Positions 1 through 7,490 of a DNA stretch of 17,694 bases are shown one piece after another (position 1 is the stretch's first letter; every line of letters begins with the position of its first letter). The stretch comes from Phycisphaerales bacterium (GTDB taxonomy: Bacteria > Planctomycetota > Phycisphaerae > SM23-33), in the NCBI GenBank assembly GCA_003485185.1, contig DNAS01000103.1, positions 12,430 to 30,123 of the forward strand, written 5' to 3'. The position numbers and the translations under genes are program-made. The notes under the pieces are model-generated. The model was not told the DNA's origin. It saw only the letters and a program-made list of their open reading frames with translations, and made no database searches.

Positions 1-784
1 CGGCTGAGAAGCGCTCCGCGTCGACGAATCCCCCGCGCCGGCGGGCGGCGGAGTGAATCTGCTTGCGGCGCTGCCCGAAGACCATCGCCAGCACCTGCTG
101 GAGCACGTCGGCCGAGCGCAGCATTTCGGCGCGGGCGGGGTCGAAGTCGAACCGGACGATGCGGCTGGCGACCTTGGGGCGCGGCCAGAAGGATGTCGCG
201 GGCACGATCGGCCCAGCCGTCACCGTCGCCAGCAGCGCCGCCAGCACGCTGATCGGCCCGTACGCGCCGCTGCCTGGCGGCGCGGCGAACCGCTCGGCCA
301 CCTCCTGCTGGACCGTCACGACGAGGCGTTCGAACCGCGTTTCGGGCGCGCGCAGCGACCGCCAGGAGCACAGCAGGCATTCGGCCACCAGCGGGGTGGC
401 GATGTTGTACGGCAGGTTGGACACGAGGTTCGCCCTTGGGCCCACGGCCGCCAGCACTTCCGGCGCGATCGCGTGTTTGCCGGCCAGCACGTCGCCCTCG
501 ATCAGGCGGAAGTTCCCGCGCCCGCCCAGGCGGCTGCGCAACAGGCGGCAGAGGTCGCGGTCGATCTCGGCCGCCACCACGCGCCCCGCGCGGCTGAGCA
601 GTTCTTCCGTGAGCGTTCCGGTGCCCGGGCCGACTTCCAGCACCGTCTGGTCGCCGGACAGGTCGGCCAGCTCCAGCAGCTTGCCCAGCAGGTTCTTGTC
701 GAACAGGAAGCACTGCCCGAACTGTTTGCGCGGGTGCATGCCGGCCTGGTCCAGCAACTCGCGAATTTCGCCAAGGGTCTGCAT
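1..784 (-). CDS. rsmA: 16S rRNA adenine N6-dimethyltransferase RsmA/KsgA (C-terminus cut by window edge)
   Basis: Reading the minus strand from an ATG at 784 gives 261 residues open to the window edge. The family dimethylates two adjacent adenines near the 3' end of 16S rRNA, using SAM, during small-subunit maturation. Visible motifs are an N-terminal FGQCFL (about residues 22-27, usually GQNFL), the SAM-binding motif I EVGPGTG (50-56), the acidic motif AAEID (71-75), and the catalytic motif NLPYN (123-127) followed by IATPL. A C-terminal FGQRRKQI matches the usual SQRRK region. Family members are about 260-290 aa, so only a short C-terminal piece is missing. The start has no strong Shine-Dalgarno sequence, but translation from it reproduces the family N-terminus. 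The gene diverges from the porin gene at 915. Housekeeping gene with no functional link to the rest of the window. Confidence 0.93.
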   Translation of the reverse strand, partial: MQTLGEIRELLDQAGMHPRKQFGQCFLFDKNLLGKLLELADLSGDQTVLEVGPGTGTLTEELLSRAGRVVAAEIDRDLCRLLRSRLGGRGNFRLIEGDVLAGKHAIAPEVLAAVGPRANLVSNLPYNIATPLVAECLLCSWRSLRAPETRFERLVVTVQQEVAERFAAPPGSGAYGPISVLAALLATVTAGPIVPATSFWPRPKVASRIVRFDFDPARAEMLRSADVLQQVLAMVFGQRRKQIHSAARRRGGFVDAERFSA

Positions 785-856
785 GGGATTTCGTGGTCTC
801 GTTTTTCCGCGACGCGCGGGGCGGCAAAATTCCGCTTGCCCCGCCTCCTGCGGCGC

Positions 857-885
857 GCGACACTTCCGCCACAAATCGTTATAAA
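857..885 (+). promoter_or_regulatory. Putative sigma70-like promoter for the porin gene
   Basis: A GCGACA -35-like hexamer (857-862, four matches to TTGACA) is followed by a 17-bp spacer and a TATAAA -10 hexamer (880-885), which stands out in this GC-rich DNA. The expected transcription start near 892 leaves a leader of about 23 nt before the ATG at 915 but only about 8 nt before the ATG at 900. This supports 915 as the start. Prediction from sequence only. Confidence 0.5.
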
Positions 886-906
886 CCCGAGCCCAGGGGA
901 TGAAAA
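878..906 (-). promoter_or_regulatory. Putative divergent promoter for rsmA, overlapping the porin promoter
   Basis: On the minus strand, TTTTCA (plus-strand positions 901-906, four matches to TTGACA) is followed by a 17-bp spacer and TATAAC (plus-strand 878-883). The two opposing -10 elements overlap within the near-palindrome GTTATAAAC. The rsmA leader would be roughly 85 nt. Prediction only, and weaker than the plus-strand element because of the long leader. Confidence 0.35.
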
Positions 907-914
907 GGAACGAG

Positions 915-2330
915 ATGAGTCAAAAGCGCAATCTCGCGGGCTGGTGTTGTGCCCTCGTGACGATCGGGGCGGTGGTCATTCCGGCAGCGATCGCGTCGGC
1001 CCAGGCCGACGGGCGGCGAATCTACGACGAGCAGCTTCGCGTCGAGCTCGACGAGCAGGCGCCCCAGCAGCGGGAGATCGGCGCCGACGTCGGCGGCTGG
1101 CTGAGCTTCGCCCTGTTCAGCTACGACGACGCGCTCGCCCGCAAGGTCCGCACGCTGCGCCAGTACCAGGCCCGCGCGTGGGCGAAGGCGAACTTCCGGG
1201 GCGTCCACCAGGGCTACGTCCGCGTGCTGTGGGGCTACGACGACTGGAACACCGGCGACGACCCGCTCGGGCGCGACGACGAGGACACCGACTTCCAGCT
1301 GGAGCGCGCCTGGTACCAGCTCGACGTCGGTCGCCTGCTGGCGCCGGGGGCGGTGCAGCGCGGGCCGGTGGGCCTGAAGGTCAAGGTCGGGCGCGATTAC
1401 GCCCAGATCGGCAGCGCCCTGGTGCTGTCGCTCCCGCTGGACCTGGTGCAGTTCGACGTGACCGCCGGCGACTGGGAGTTCAAGGCCCTGCTGGGCAAGA
1501 GCCTCTCCCACACGCGGAACATCGACGACAGCGAACCGGTCGCCCGCCACATGGAGCGGTGCTTCTACGGCCTGGAGGCCGCGTACAAGGGCTTTTCCCG
1601 CCATCGCCCCTACGCCTACGTGCTGCTGAACCGCGACCACACCGGCGAGAAGCCCGACGACGCCTTCCAGAGCTACAAGTACGACAGCAACTACGTGGGC
1701 GTCGGAAGCGAGGGCACGGTGCTCCTGCCGGACCTGCGCTACTTGGTGGAGGCCGTCGGCGAGTGGGGCAAGAACTACTCCGAGAACCAGGTCACCGGGC
1801 GCGATCGCGTCTGCGCGTTCGCGCTGGACGCCCAGCTGGAGTACCTGTGGCGCAGGGCGATGCACCCGAAGGTCTCGGCCGAGTACCTGTTCGCCTCGGG
1901 CGACAGCGACCGCCGGCTTAGCGCCAACTCCACCATCGGCGGAAACCTGGCGGGCACGCAGGACAACGCGTTCAACGCGTTCGGCTTCCGCGACACGGGT
2001 CTGGCGCTGGCGCCCCGCATCTCCAACCTGCACATGTACTCGCTGGGCGCGAGTTTTTTCCCGCTGGAGAAGATCGACCTGTTCCGCAAGATGGAGATCG
2101 GCACGAAGGTCTTCTTCTACCAGAAGCACCGCAGCGGCGGACCGATCAGCGACACGGGCGCGACGAAGGATTCCCACTGGCTCGGCTGGGAGTGGGACGT
2201 CTTCTGCGACTGGCGGATCACGAGCGACCTGACGTGGACGATCCGGTACGGCGCGTTCCGCCCCGGAGCGGCCTATACGAACGACGACTGCCGGGACTTC
2301 GTCTACACCGCATTCACCTACAGCTTCTAG
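915..2330 (+). CDS. Outer-membrane beta-barrel protein, alginate-export (AlgE)-like
   Basis: Predicted 471-aa secreted protein. The N-terminus has lysine/arginine residues, a hydrophobic stretch and an IASA-QA cleavage site (about residues 1-29). The mature part has alternating aromatic/polar strands rich in Tyr, Trp, Asp and Arg, and the chain ends in FTYSF, with the terminal Phe typical of outer-membrane barrels. The pattern WLSFALFSYDD, GYDDWNTGDD and a later VGRDYAQIGSALV stretch resembles alginate-export-domain porins as I recall them; substrate specificity cannot be read from sequence. Of two in-frame ATGs, 915 is preferred over 900: it has AAGGA five bases upstream, a cleaner signal peptide, and a better distance from the predicted promoter. 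Seven bases separate it from the lipoprotein gene, so the two are probably co-transcribed. A generic outer-membrane channel is the main alternative. Confidence 0.75.
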   Translation: MSQKRNLAGWCCALVTIGAVVIPAAIASAQADGRRIYDEQLRVELDEQAPQQREIGADVGGWLSFALFSYDDALARKVRTLRQYQARAWAKANFRGVHQGYVRVLWGYDDWNTGDDPLGRDDEDTDFQLERAWYQLDVGRLLAPGAVQRGPVGLKVKVGRDYAQIGSALVLSLPLDLVQFDVTAGDWEFKALLGKSLSHTRNIDDSEPVARHMERCFYGLEAAYKGFSRHRPYAYVLLNRDHTGEKPDDAFQSYKYDSNYVGVGSEGTVLLPDLRYLVEAVGEWGKNYSENQVTGRDRVCAFALDAQLEYLWRRAMHPKVSAEYLFASGDSDRRLSANSTIGGNLAGTQDNAFNAFGFRDTGLALAPRISNLHMYSLGASFFPLEKIDLFRKMEIGTKVFFYQKHRSGGPISDTGATKDSHWLGWEWDVFCDWRITSDLTWTIRYGAFRPGAAYTNDDCRDFVYTAFTYSF

Positions 2331-2337
2331 GGACATC

Positions 2338-2883
2338 ATGAGATACGGCAAGGCAATATGGGCGGCTGCGCTGGCGGCGGTTTTCGCGGCCGGGTGCGGG
2401 CAGCCCGGGCGCATCGACGGTCCGGCGGCGAAACTTCCCCCCGGCGAGAGTTCCCCGGCGTACCTGGACCGCGTGGCGTCGGGGAAAACCGTCTCGGAAA
2501 ACGACGCGGCGCGCGGAATCCTCCTGCTGCTGGACGGACAGGACCCGGCCGGGACGTTCCAGCAGCGCGTCGAGGCCCTGCGGGCGCGCGGGATCGTCGA
2601 CGCCTCGTGGGACTTCCAGGCCGACCGGGACCTGACCCGGGGCAAGCTGGCGTACATGATCTGGCGAGCGTGCAAGCTCCCCGGCGGCGTGACGCTGACG
2701 CTCGCCGGCCCGTCGCAACGGTACTGCCTGCGCGAGCTGCAATACCGGGGGTTCATGGCCGAGGGCACGATGTTCACCCCCGTCAGCGGCATGGAGTTTC
2801 TGGCCGTGCTGACACGGGCGGACCACTACTTGCAGACCGGGCAGGTGCCCGAGGTGCTGGGCGGAACGGGAGGTGCCCCGTGA
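2338..2883 (+). CDS. Small lipoprotein with SLH-like repeats
   Basis: Predicted 181-aa lipoprotein. The N-terminus has Lys5, a hydrophobic stretch and a lipobox AAGC with Cys20 as the lipidation site; Gly follows the Cys, so there is no inner-membrane retention Asp. No enzyme motif is visible. Residues about 75-113 contain LRARGIVDASWDFQADRDLT then RGKLAYMIWRACKL, which follows the pattern of an S-layer-homology motif (GIVxG, short loop, LTRxExAxMLxRAL). Residues about 130-166 (ELQYRGFMAEGTMFTPVSGM, EFLAVLTRADHYL) look like a second, weaker copy. The SLH assignment is my inference. The gene lies 7 bp after the porin gene and overlaps the GTG start of the FecR gene by 4 bp, so it very likely belongs to the same transcript and may sit beside the porin or cell wall. 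Confidence 0.8.
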   Translation: MRYGKAIWAAALAAVFAAGCGQPGRIDGPAAKLPPGESSPAYLDRVASGKTVSENDAARGILLLLDGQDPAGTFQQRVEALRARGIVDASWDFQADRDLTRGKLAYMIWRACKLPGGVTLTLAGPSQRYCLRELQYRGFMAEGTMFTPVSGMEFLAVLTRADHYLQTGQVPEVLGGTGGAP

Positions 2884-3746
2884 GATGCCGCGCGATTTGT
2901 TTTGGAGCGGCCTGGGCGCTGGCGACGGGGTTCGCCCTGGCCCAGCCGGCGACGACGACCTCCGCGCCGCAGACGGCTCCGGCAGCCGGCGCGGGACAGG
3001 CGCAGCAGGTCGAGGTGGTGTCGGTGACGGGCGCAGCCGAGAAGCTCGTCCCCGCGGGCGGAAAGGAAACCTGGCAGGCGATCCGCGCGGGCGAGAAGCT
3101 CAGCGAGCTGACGATCGTCCGCACGGGCCTGCGGGCGACGGTGGTGCTGCGGTTCGCCGACCGGGCGGAGATGACCATCGACCGGGCGACGAAGGTGGGC
3201 ATCGGCGAGTTCCGTCGGCAGGGCGACCTGGCCCGCGCCCGCGTGGGGCTCAAGTACGGCACGGTCCAGGCGCAGGTCCACAGCGCCGCCGGGCCCAACG
3301 ACTTCCAGATTTCCACGCCGGTGGCCACCCTGAGCGTCCGGGGAACCGGCGGGCAGGCGGGTTTCTCCGGCGACATGGGCATGGGGCTGATGGGAACCCA
3401 GGGAACCTGGCAACTCGCCGGGCAGGGTTTCCAGCACAGCCTGACCGCCGGCGAAAGCACCTTCTTCCAGAACCTCGGGCCGGGGTTCGCCGCGTGGTTG
3501 CAGATGGCGATGAACCAGCGCGGCACGCAGATGGGCGACGCCTTCGGCGGGCTGAGCCCCCAGGAGATCCAGAACCTGCTCAACAACGGCGCGGGGCGCG
3601 GGCTGCTGGGATTTTTCGGCAGCGGAAGCGGCTCGCTCCAGACGCCCCCGCCGCCCTGGCTCAACGGACTGCTCCAGCTCGGGCGAAGCTACTACCAGTC
3701 CCACGGCTACGAAAACGGCAACGGCTATTACCTGACGGGCGAGTGA
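2880..3746 (+). CDS. Secreted FecR-domain protein
   Basis: Predicted 288-aa exported protein. It starts at GTG 2880, overlaps the lipoprotein stop by 4 bp, and has GGGAGG six bases upstream. From this start the N-terminus is a convincing signal peptide ending GFALA-QP (about residue 21). Residues about 72-157 match the FecR domain: TGLRATVVLRFADRAEMTI, a repeated basic/acidic strand region, and the closing STPVATLSVRGT (145-156). The C-terminal third is Gly/Gln-rich, with a PPPP turn and a Tyr/Gly-rich tail. Classical FecR is an inner-membrane anti-sigma regulator; this protein has no transmembrane or cytoplasmic part, so it more likely acts as a periplasmic or surface ligand-binding module. 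Its position just before a CHASE2 cyclase suggests a partner role, which is inference. Confidence 0.85.
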   Translation: MRCRAICFGAAWALATGFALAQPATTTSAPQTAPAAGAGQAQQVEVVSVTGAAEKLVPAGGKETWQAIRAGEKLSELTIVRTGLRATVVLRFADRAEMTIDRATKVGIGEFRRQGDLARARVGLKYGTVQAQVHSAAGPNDFQISTPVATLSVRGTGGQAGFSGDMGMGLMGTQGTWQLAGQGFQHSLTAGESTFFQNLGPGFAAWLQMAMNQRGTQMGDAFGGLSPQEIQNLLNNGAGRGLLGFFGSGSGSLQTPPPPWLNGLLQLGRSYYQSHGYENGNGYYLTGE

Positions 3747-3764
3747 GGAACCGCCGAGCCGGTC

Positions 3765-3793
3765 TTGTGCGCCGCCCTCGCGCGGCGTAGACT
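3765..3793 (+). promoter_or_regulatory. Possible promoter giving a leaderless cyclase transcript
   Basis: TTGTGC (3765-3770), a 17-bp spacer and TAGACT (3788-3793) stand just before the cyclase ATG at 3800. The expected transcription start (about 3799-3800) would coincide with that ATG, which also lacks a Shine-Dalgarno sequence. The spacer holds a perfect 6-bp inverted repeat, CGCCGC/GCGGCG (3770-3775 and 3782-3787, 6-nt loop), which has no T-tract and so does not look like a terminator. The -35 matches only three consensus bases, so this is tentative. Confidence 0.3.
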
Positions 3794-3799
3794 TTCGCC

Positions 3800-6562
3800 A
3801 TGGACACTTCCGCCGCACGGACAAGCCGTCCGCTGGTGGGCTGGCTGCTGGGCCTGGGCGCCACGCTCGCCGTCCTCGCCTGCCACCTCGCCGGATGGTT
3901 CGACCGCGCGGAACTGATCACCGTCGATTGGCGCTTCCGCAACTTCTCGGCCGCGCCGGTCGAGACGGGCATCGTCCACGTGGACATCGACGACCGCAGC
4001 CTGGAGGAGATCGGGCGCTGGCCCTGGCCTCGGGAAACGCTGGCGGGATTGGTCGACGTGCTGCGCGAGTGCGGCGCGGAGCGGATCGCGCTGGACATCA
4101 TCCTGCCCGAGCCGCAGGAGGTGCGGTACGTCTCGGCCGCGGGGGACATCCACGCCGCCGCGGAGAAGGTCCTCGGGATCGCGCCGCCGCGCGCGGTTTT
4201 CGACGACGCGGAACTCGCCGCCGCGATGGCGCGGGCCGGCAACGTCCTGCTTCCGCTCCATGTCGATCTCGGCGCGCCGGCGCCGCGCGATCCGCCGGCT
4301 GCGAAGGTGGGCGAGGCGCTGCGCAAGAATCCCGCCGCGAGTTTCCAGGCCGTCCTGGTGAGCGCGCTGCCCGGACGCGACGAATCCGTCCGCGACGCCG
4401 CCTTCGACGAGGTCCGCCGGGCATATCTGCGCCAGCGTGCCCTGGCCGAACTCGACCGCCGCGTCCTGCCTTGCGACGTCAAAGAGGGCGCCAATCCCAC
4501 CGGGCAGGTTGTCCCGCCGCTGGTGACGTTCGCCCGAAGCTGCCGCGCCGCCGGCTTCGTGACGATGCAGCCGGACGCCGACGGCGCCGTCCGACGCATC
4601 CCCCTGCTGCTCGGCGCGGAGGGGCGCATCTACCCGCAGTTCGCGCTGGCAGCCGCGGCCGACTGGATGGGCGCCACGCACGGCGGCGAGGGCGGAATCG
4701 TTCGCCAGGGCGATTCCGTCAGGATCGGTTTCCTTGACGGCACGTCGCGAACCGTTCCGGTCGATGAGTCCGGGCGGATGACGATCTACTGGCCGCGAGG
4801 GCGCAAGGGAGACGACGGACACGCGCACGTGCCCGCGCGAGCGGTCGTCGCGCCCTGGCAGGCGCGCCGCCAGGCAGCCGACAACGCCTGCCTCGGCCGG
4901 CTGGTCGCGCTGGAACTGGCCGCCACGCTCGGCCAGCAGGATCTGCTCGAGCAATTCGCGCTGGCCGACCGCCTCGACCAGCAGCGCCAGGCGTTGCGGC
5001 TCCAGCGCCGCCGGACGGAGCTGTTCGATCCGGCGGCCGTGCCGCCGCCCGACGACGCGCTCGCCGCCCGCGAGCAGGCCGTCGAGCGCAAACTCACCGA
5101 ACTGACGGGCAAGATGCTCGCGGAGCTGTCGTTCTACCTCGATCCGCTGCCCGCGGACGATCCGGCGCGGGCGAAGATCGTCGCCGCGCGCGACATGCTC
5201 CGGCGGATCGACGCGGAGAACGCCCGCCTGGAGAGCCTGGCGCGGCAGGAAGCGAGGCGGATCGGCGCGGTCGTCTCGGGCAAGGTCTGCTTGGTGGGGT
5301 CCAACGCGACGGGGGCAGCCGACTTCGTGCCCACCGCCGTCGGCGAGCGGACGCCCGGCGTCGTCGTTCACGCGGGCATCCTCAACACGATCCTCTCCGG
5401 GCGGTTCGTCCGCCGGGCCCCGCCCGCGGCCGACGCGGCGCTGATCCTGCTGGCCGGGGCGCTGGTCTCGTGGATCGCCGCGCGCAAGCCCATCCTGCTG
5501 GCGGCGCTGCCCCTGCTGGCGGTCCTCGGCGCGGCGACGACGCTTCTCAACGCGCTCGTCGTGTTCGCGCGGCTGGACACCCTGGCCGTGCTGATCGCCC
5601 CGCCCGCGGCGATGGTCGCGAGCTTCCTGGTGGTCTCGGCCTACCGCCAGCTCACCGAGGAGCGGGCCCGCAGGCGGATTCGCGGGCTGTTCGCCAACGC
5701 CCTCTCGCCGGAGCTGGTGGACCGCCTGCTCGCCGACCCGTCGATGGCCCGCCTGGGCGGGGAGAAGCGCGAGCTGACGTGCTTCTTCTCCGACCTGGAA
5801 GGCTTCACCCCGCTCAGCGAGCGCCTGGGCGAGCAGCGGACCGTGCAGGTGCTCAACCGCTACTTCGACCGCATGACCGACGTCATCCAGAACCGGCGCG
5901 GCGGATACCTCAACAAGTTCCTGGGCGACGGGCTGTTCGTGTTCTTCGGCGCGCCGGTCTTCCAGGAAGACCACCCCCATCGCGCGGTCCACGCGGCGCT
6001 GGACTGCCGGCGCGAGCTGGACGCCCTCAACCGCGAGTTCGCCGAGCAGTTCGGCCCGGGCGTCCGCCTGTCCTGCCGCGTGGGAATCGCCACCGGAACG
6101 GTCATGGTGGGCAACTGCGGGTCGTCCAGCCGCATGGACTACACCGCCATCGGCGACACGGTGAACCTCGCCAGCCGGCTGGAAGGCGCCAACAAGTTTT
6201 TCGGCACGCACATCCTGGCGGCGGGGGGGGCGTGGCAGGCGGCCGCCAGCGACGAGTTCCTCGTCCGCCCGCTCGGGCAGGCGCTGGTGGTGGGCAAGGT
6301 CGAGCCCGTCGAGGTCTGGCACGTGGCCGACTACGCAGCCGACGCGCCCGAGGCGGTCCGCCGCGCGTTCGCCGACTTCGCCGAGGGCGTGGCGATGTAC
6401 GCCCGGCGCGAGTTCCGCGATGCGGCGCGGCGTTTCGAACAGGCGCTCGCAGCCCTCGGCGACGACCAGACGGCGGCGCTGTACCTGGACCTCTGCAGGC
6501 GGTTCGCCGACTCGCCCCCGCCTGACGATTGGACGCCCGCCATCCGCCTGACGGATAAGTGA
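3800..6562 (+). CDS. CHASE2-domain class III adenylate cyclase with C-terminal TPR-like tail
   Basis: A 920-aa membrane receptor predicted to convert ATP to cAMP. Order: one N-terminal transmembrane segment (about 12-32); an extracytoplasmic CHASE2 sensor with characteristic VDIDDRSLEEIGRWPWPRET and later pGVVVHAGILNTIL; three membrane segments (about 545-615); a cytoplasmic class III cyclase domain (about 655-835); and a TPR-like helical tail (about 845-905). The full catalytic set is present: metal-binding Asp665 (FFSDLEGFT) and Asp710 (LGDGLF), purine-selecting Lys706 and Thr782 (DYTAIGD), and transition-state Asn789 and Arg793 (VNLASRL). The Lys/Thr pair is the one found in cyanobacterial-type adenylate cyclases, so cAMP is favoured over cGMP. 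The CHASE2 domain contains a long helical insertion (about 345-490). ATG 3800 lacks a Shine-Dalgarno sequence and sits 53 bp after the FecR gene. Confidence 0.93.
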   Translation: MDTSAARTSRPLVGWLLGLGATLAVLACHLAGWFDRAELITVDWRFRNFSAAPVETGIVHVDIDDRSLEEIGRWPWPRETLAGLVDVLRECGAERIALDIILPEPQEVRYVSAAGDIHAAAEKVLGIAPPRAVFDDAELAAAMARAGNVLLPLHVDLGAPAPRDPPAAKVGEALRKNPAASFQAVLVSALPGRDESVRDAAFDEVRRAYLRQRALAELDRRVLPCDVKEGANPTGQVVPPLVTFARSCRAAGFVTMQPDADGAVRRIPLLLGAEGRIYPQFALAAAADWMGATHGGEGGIVRQGDSVRIGFLDGTSRTVPVDESGRMTIYWPRGRKGDDGHAHVPARAVVAPWQARRQAADNACLGRLVALELAATLGQQDLLEQFALADRLDQQRQALRLQRRRTELFDPAAVPPPDDALAAREQAVERKLTELTGKMLAELSFYLDPLPADDPARAKIVAARDMLRRIDAENARLESLARQEARRIGAVVSGKVCLVGSNATGAADFVPTAVGERTPGVVVHAGILNTILSGRFVRRAPPAADAALILLAGALVSWIAARKPILLAALPLLAVLGAATTLLNALVVFARLDTLAVLIAPPAAMVASFLVVSAYRQLTEERARRRIRGLFANALSPELVDRLLADPSMARLGGEKRELTCFFSDLEGFTPLSERLGEQRTVQVLNRYFDRMTDVIQNRRGGYLNKFLGDGLFVFFGAPVFQEDHPHRAVHAALDCRRELDALNREFAEQFGPGVRLSCRVGIATGTVMVGNCGSSSRMDYTAIGDTVNLASRLEGANKFFGTHILAAGGAWQAAASDEFLVRPLGQALVVGKVEPVEVWHVADYAADAPEAVRRAFADFAEGVAMYARREFRDAARRFEQALAALGDDQTAALYLDLCRRFADSPPPDDWTPAIRLTDK

Positions 6563-6584
6563 CGGCATTCCCGCGCGGTGTGGT

Positions 6585-7490
6585 TCAATATCGCTCGCAG
6601 CGGCCGGTGCGCCCGAGCAGGCCGTCGCGCCAGCCCCTGGCGGCGGCCAGCAGGCGGCGACCCTGGCAGCGCAGGAGCTTCGGCGCCAGCGACCGCGCCG
6701 CCGCGCACGCCGCTGCCGTCGGCAAGGCCCACGGGAAAAACCGCCGCACCGCCCGCAGCGCCGCCCGCACGGAGTAGTAGTCCTGCACGCAGCTGCGCGC
6801 CCCGACCGCGCCGCCGCCCTTGTGGCGGACCCGGCTGGCGGGCGCGACGGCAAGTTTCCACCCGGCCGCGCGGGCCCGCAGGCACCAGTCCAGGTCCTCG
6901 CCGTACAGGAAGTATCCTTCATCCATCAGTCCGACGGCGTCCAGCGCCGCCAGGCGAACCAGCAGGCTCGCGCCGCAGAGGAAATCCAGATCCGCCGGCG
7001 CGGGCGCGGAAAAGTCGATCCGTCCTGCCATCGCGTGGTGCGTCAGTCCGGTCCAACAGCTCCACCACCCGCCGCCCAGCAGTTCGAGGACGCCTGGGTT
7101 GTCGTAGCGCAGCAGCTTGGACCCGACGAAGGCCACCCGCGCGTCGGCTTCGGCCTGGTCCACCAGGGCGTCCAGCGCGTCGGGTTCGGCCGCCGTGTCG
7201 GAGTTCAGCAGCCAGGCGTACGCCCCGTCGCCCGCCTGTCGCGCGTGGCGGAGGGCGAGGTTGTTTGCCCCGGCGAAACCCAGGTTCTCCCCAGCCGGGA
7301 GAATCTCCACCGCCGACCCGCCGGGCGACGCCCAGGCCGCCAGGCGCTCGCGCGACTCGTCGGACGAACCGTTATCCACCACCAGCACGCGGAAACTGTC
7401 ATACGCCAGCCCGCGCAGGCTTTCCAGGCACTCGACGGTGTCCTGCCAGTTGTGGTAGTGGACGACGACGATGTAGACCTTCGGCCTCAA
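6585..7490 (-). CDS. GT2 family glycosyltransferase, rhamnosyltransferase-like
   Basis: A 301-aa cytosolic GT-A glycosyltransferase expected to move a sugar from a nucleotide donor to a growing glycan. Motifs, numbered from the TTG start: VYIVVVHYHNW (5-15), VLVVDNGSSDES (35-46), ENLGFAGANN (68-77), the DxD-equivalent LLNSDT (94-99), CGASLLVR (172-179), and GEDLDWCLRARAAGW (197-211) with the catalytic-base region. This pattern is common in rhamnosyltransferases of the WbbL type, and the dTDP-rhamnose genes are next door, but acceptor and donor are not provable here. The TTG at 7490 is chosen over an ATG at 7553 because AAAGGAG lies five bases upstream and the extra 21 residues have no family character. 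It is divergent from rmlA and convergent with the cyclase, with only 22 bp between stops. Confidence 0.88.
   Translation of the reverse strand: MRPKVYIVVVHYHNWQDTVECLESLRGLAYDSFRVLVVDNGSSDESRERLAAWASPGGSAVEILPAGENLGFAGANNLALRHARQAGDGAYAWLLNSDTAAEPDALDALVDQAEADARVAFVGSKLLRYDNPGVLELLGGGWWSCWTGLTHHAMAGRIDFSAPAPADLDFLCGASLLVRLAALDAVGLMDEGYFLYGEDLDWCLRARAAGWKLAVAPASRVRHKGGGAVGARSCVQDYYSVRAALRAVRRFFPWALPTAAACAAARSLAPKLLRCQGRRLLAAARGWRDGLLGRTGRCERY

Noticed and set aside
900..914. Upstream ATG at 900 as the porin start
   Set aside because: It would leave a leader of only about 8 nt from the predicted promoter and has AGGGG abutting the ATG, whereas 915 has a well-placed AAGGA and a cleaner signal peptide.
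53..1921. Long plus-strand open frame of about 620 codons opposite rsmA and into the porin gene
   Set aside because: It is Arg/Ala/Gly/Gln-rich with no family motif, runs antisense to rsmA and out of frame with the porin gene, and is explained by high GC content.
6223..6230. Run of eight G in the cyclase gene, a possible phase-variation tract
   Set aside because: The frame is open through it and it lies after all catalytic residues. A single G8 in GC-rich DNA is expected by chance and could also be a sequencing weak point.
6542..6556. ATCCG/CGGAT inverted repeat at the end of the cyclase gene as a terminator
   Set aside because: The stem is only 5 bp, lies before the stop codon and has no T-tract.
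3728..6922. Very long minus-strand open frame (over 1000 codons) opposite the cyclase gene
   Set aside because: The opposite strand encodes a cyclase with every expected motif; the antisense frame is low-complexity Arg/Ala/Gly/Gln sequence, a common shadow in GC-rich DNA.
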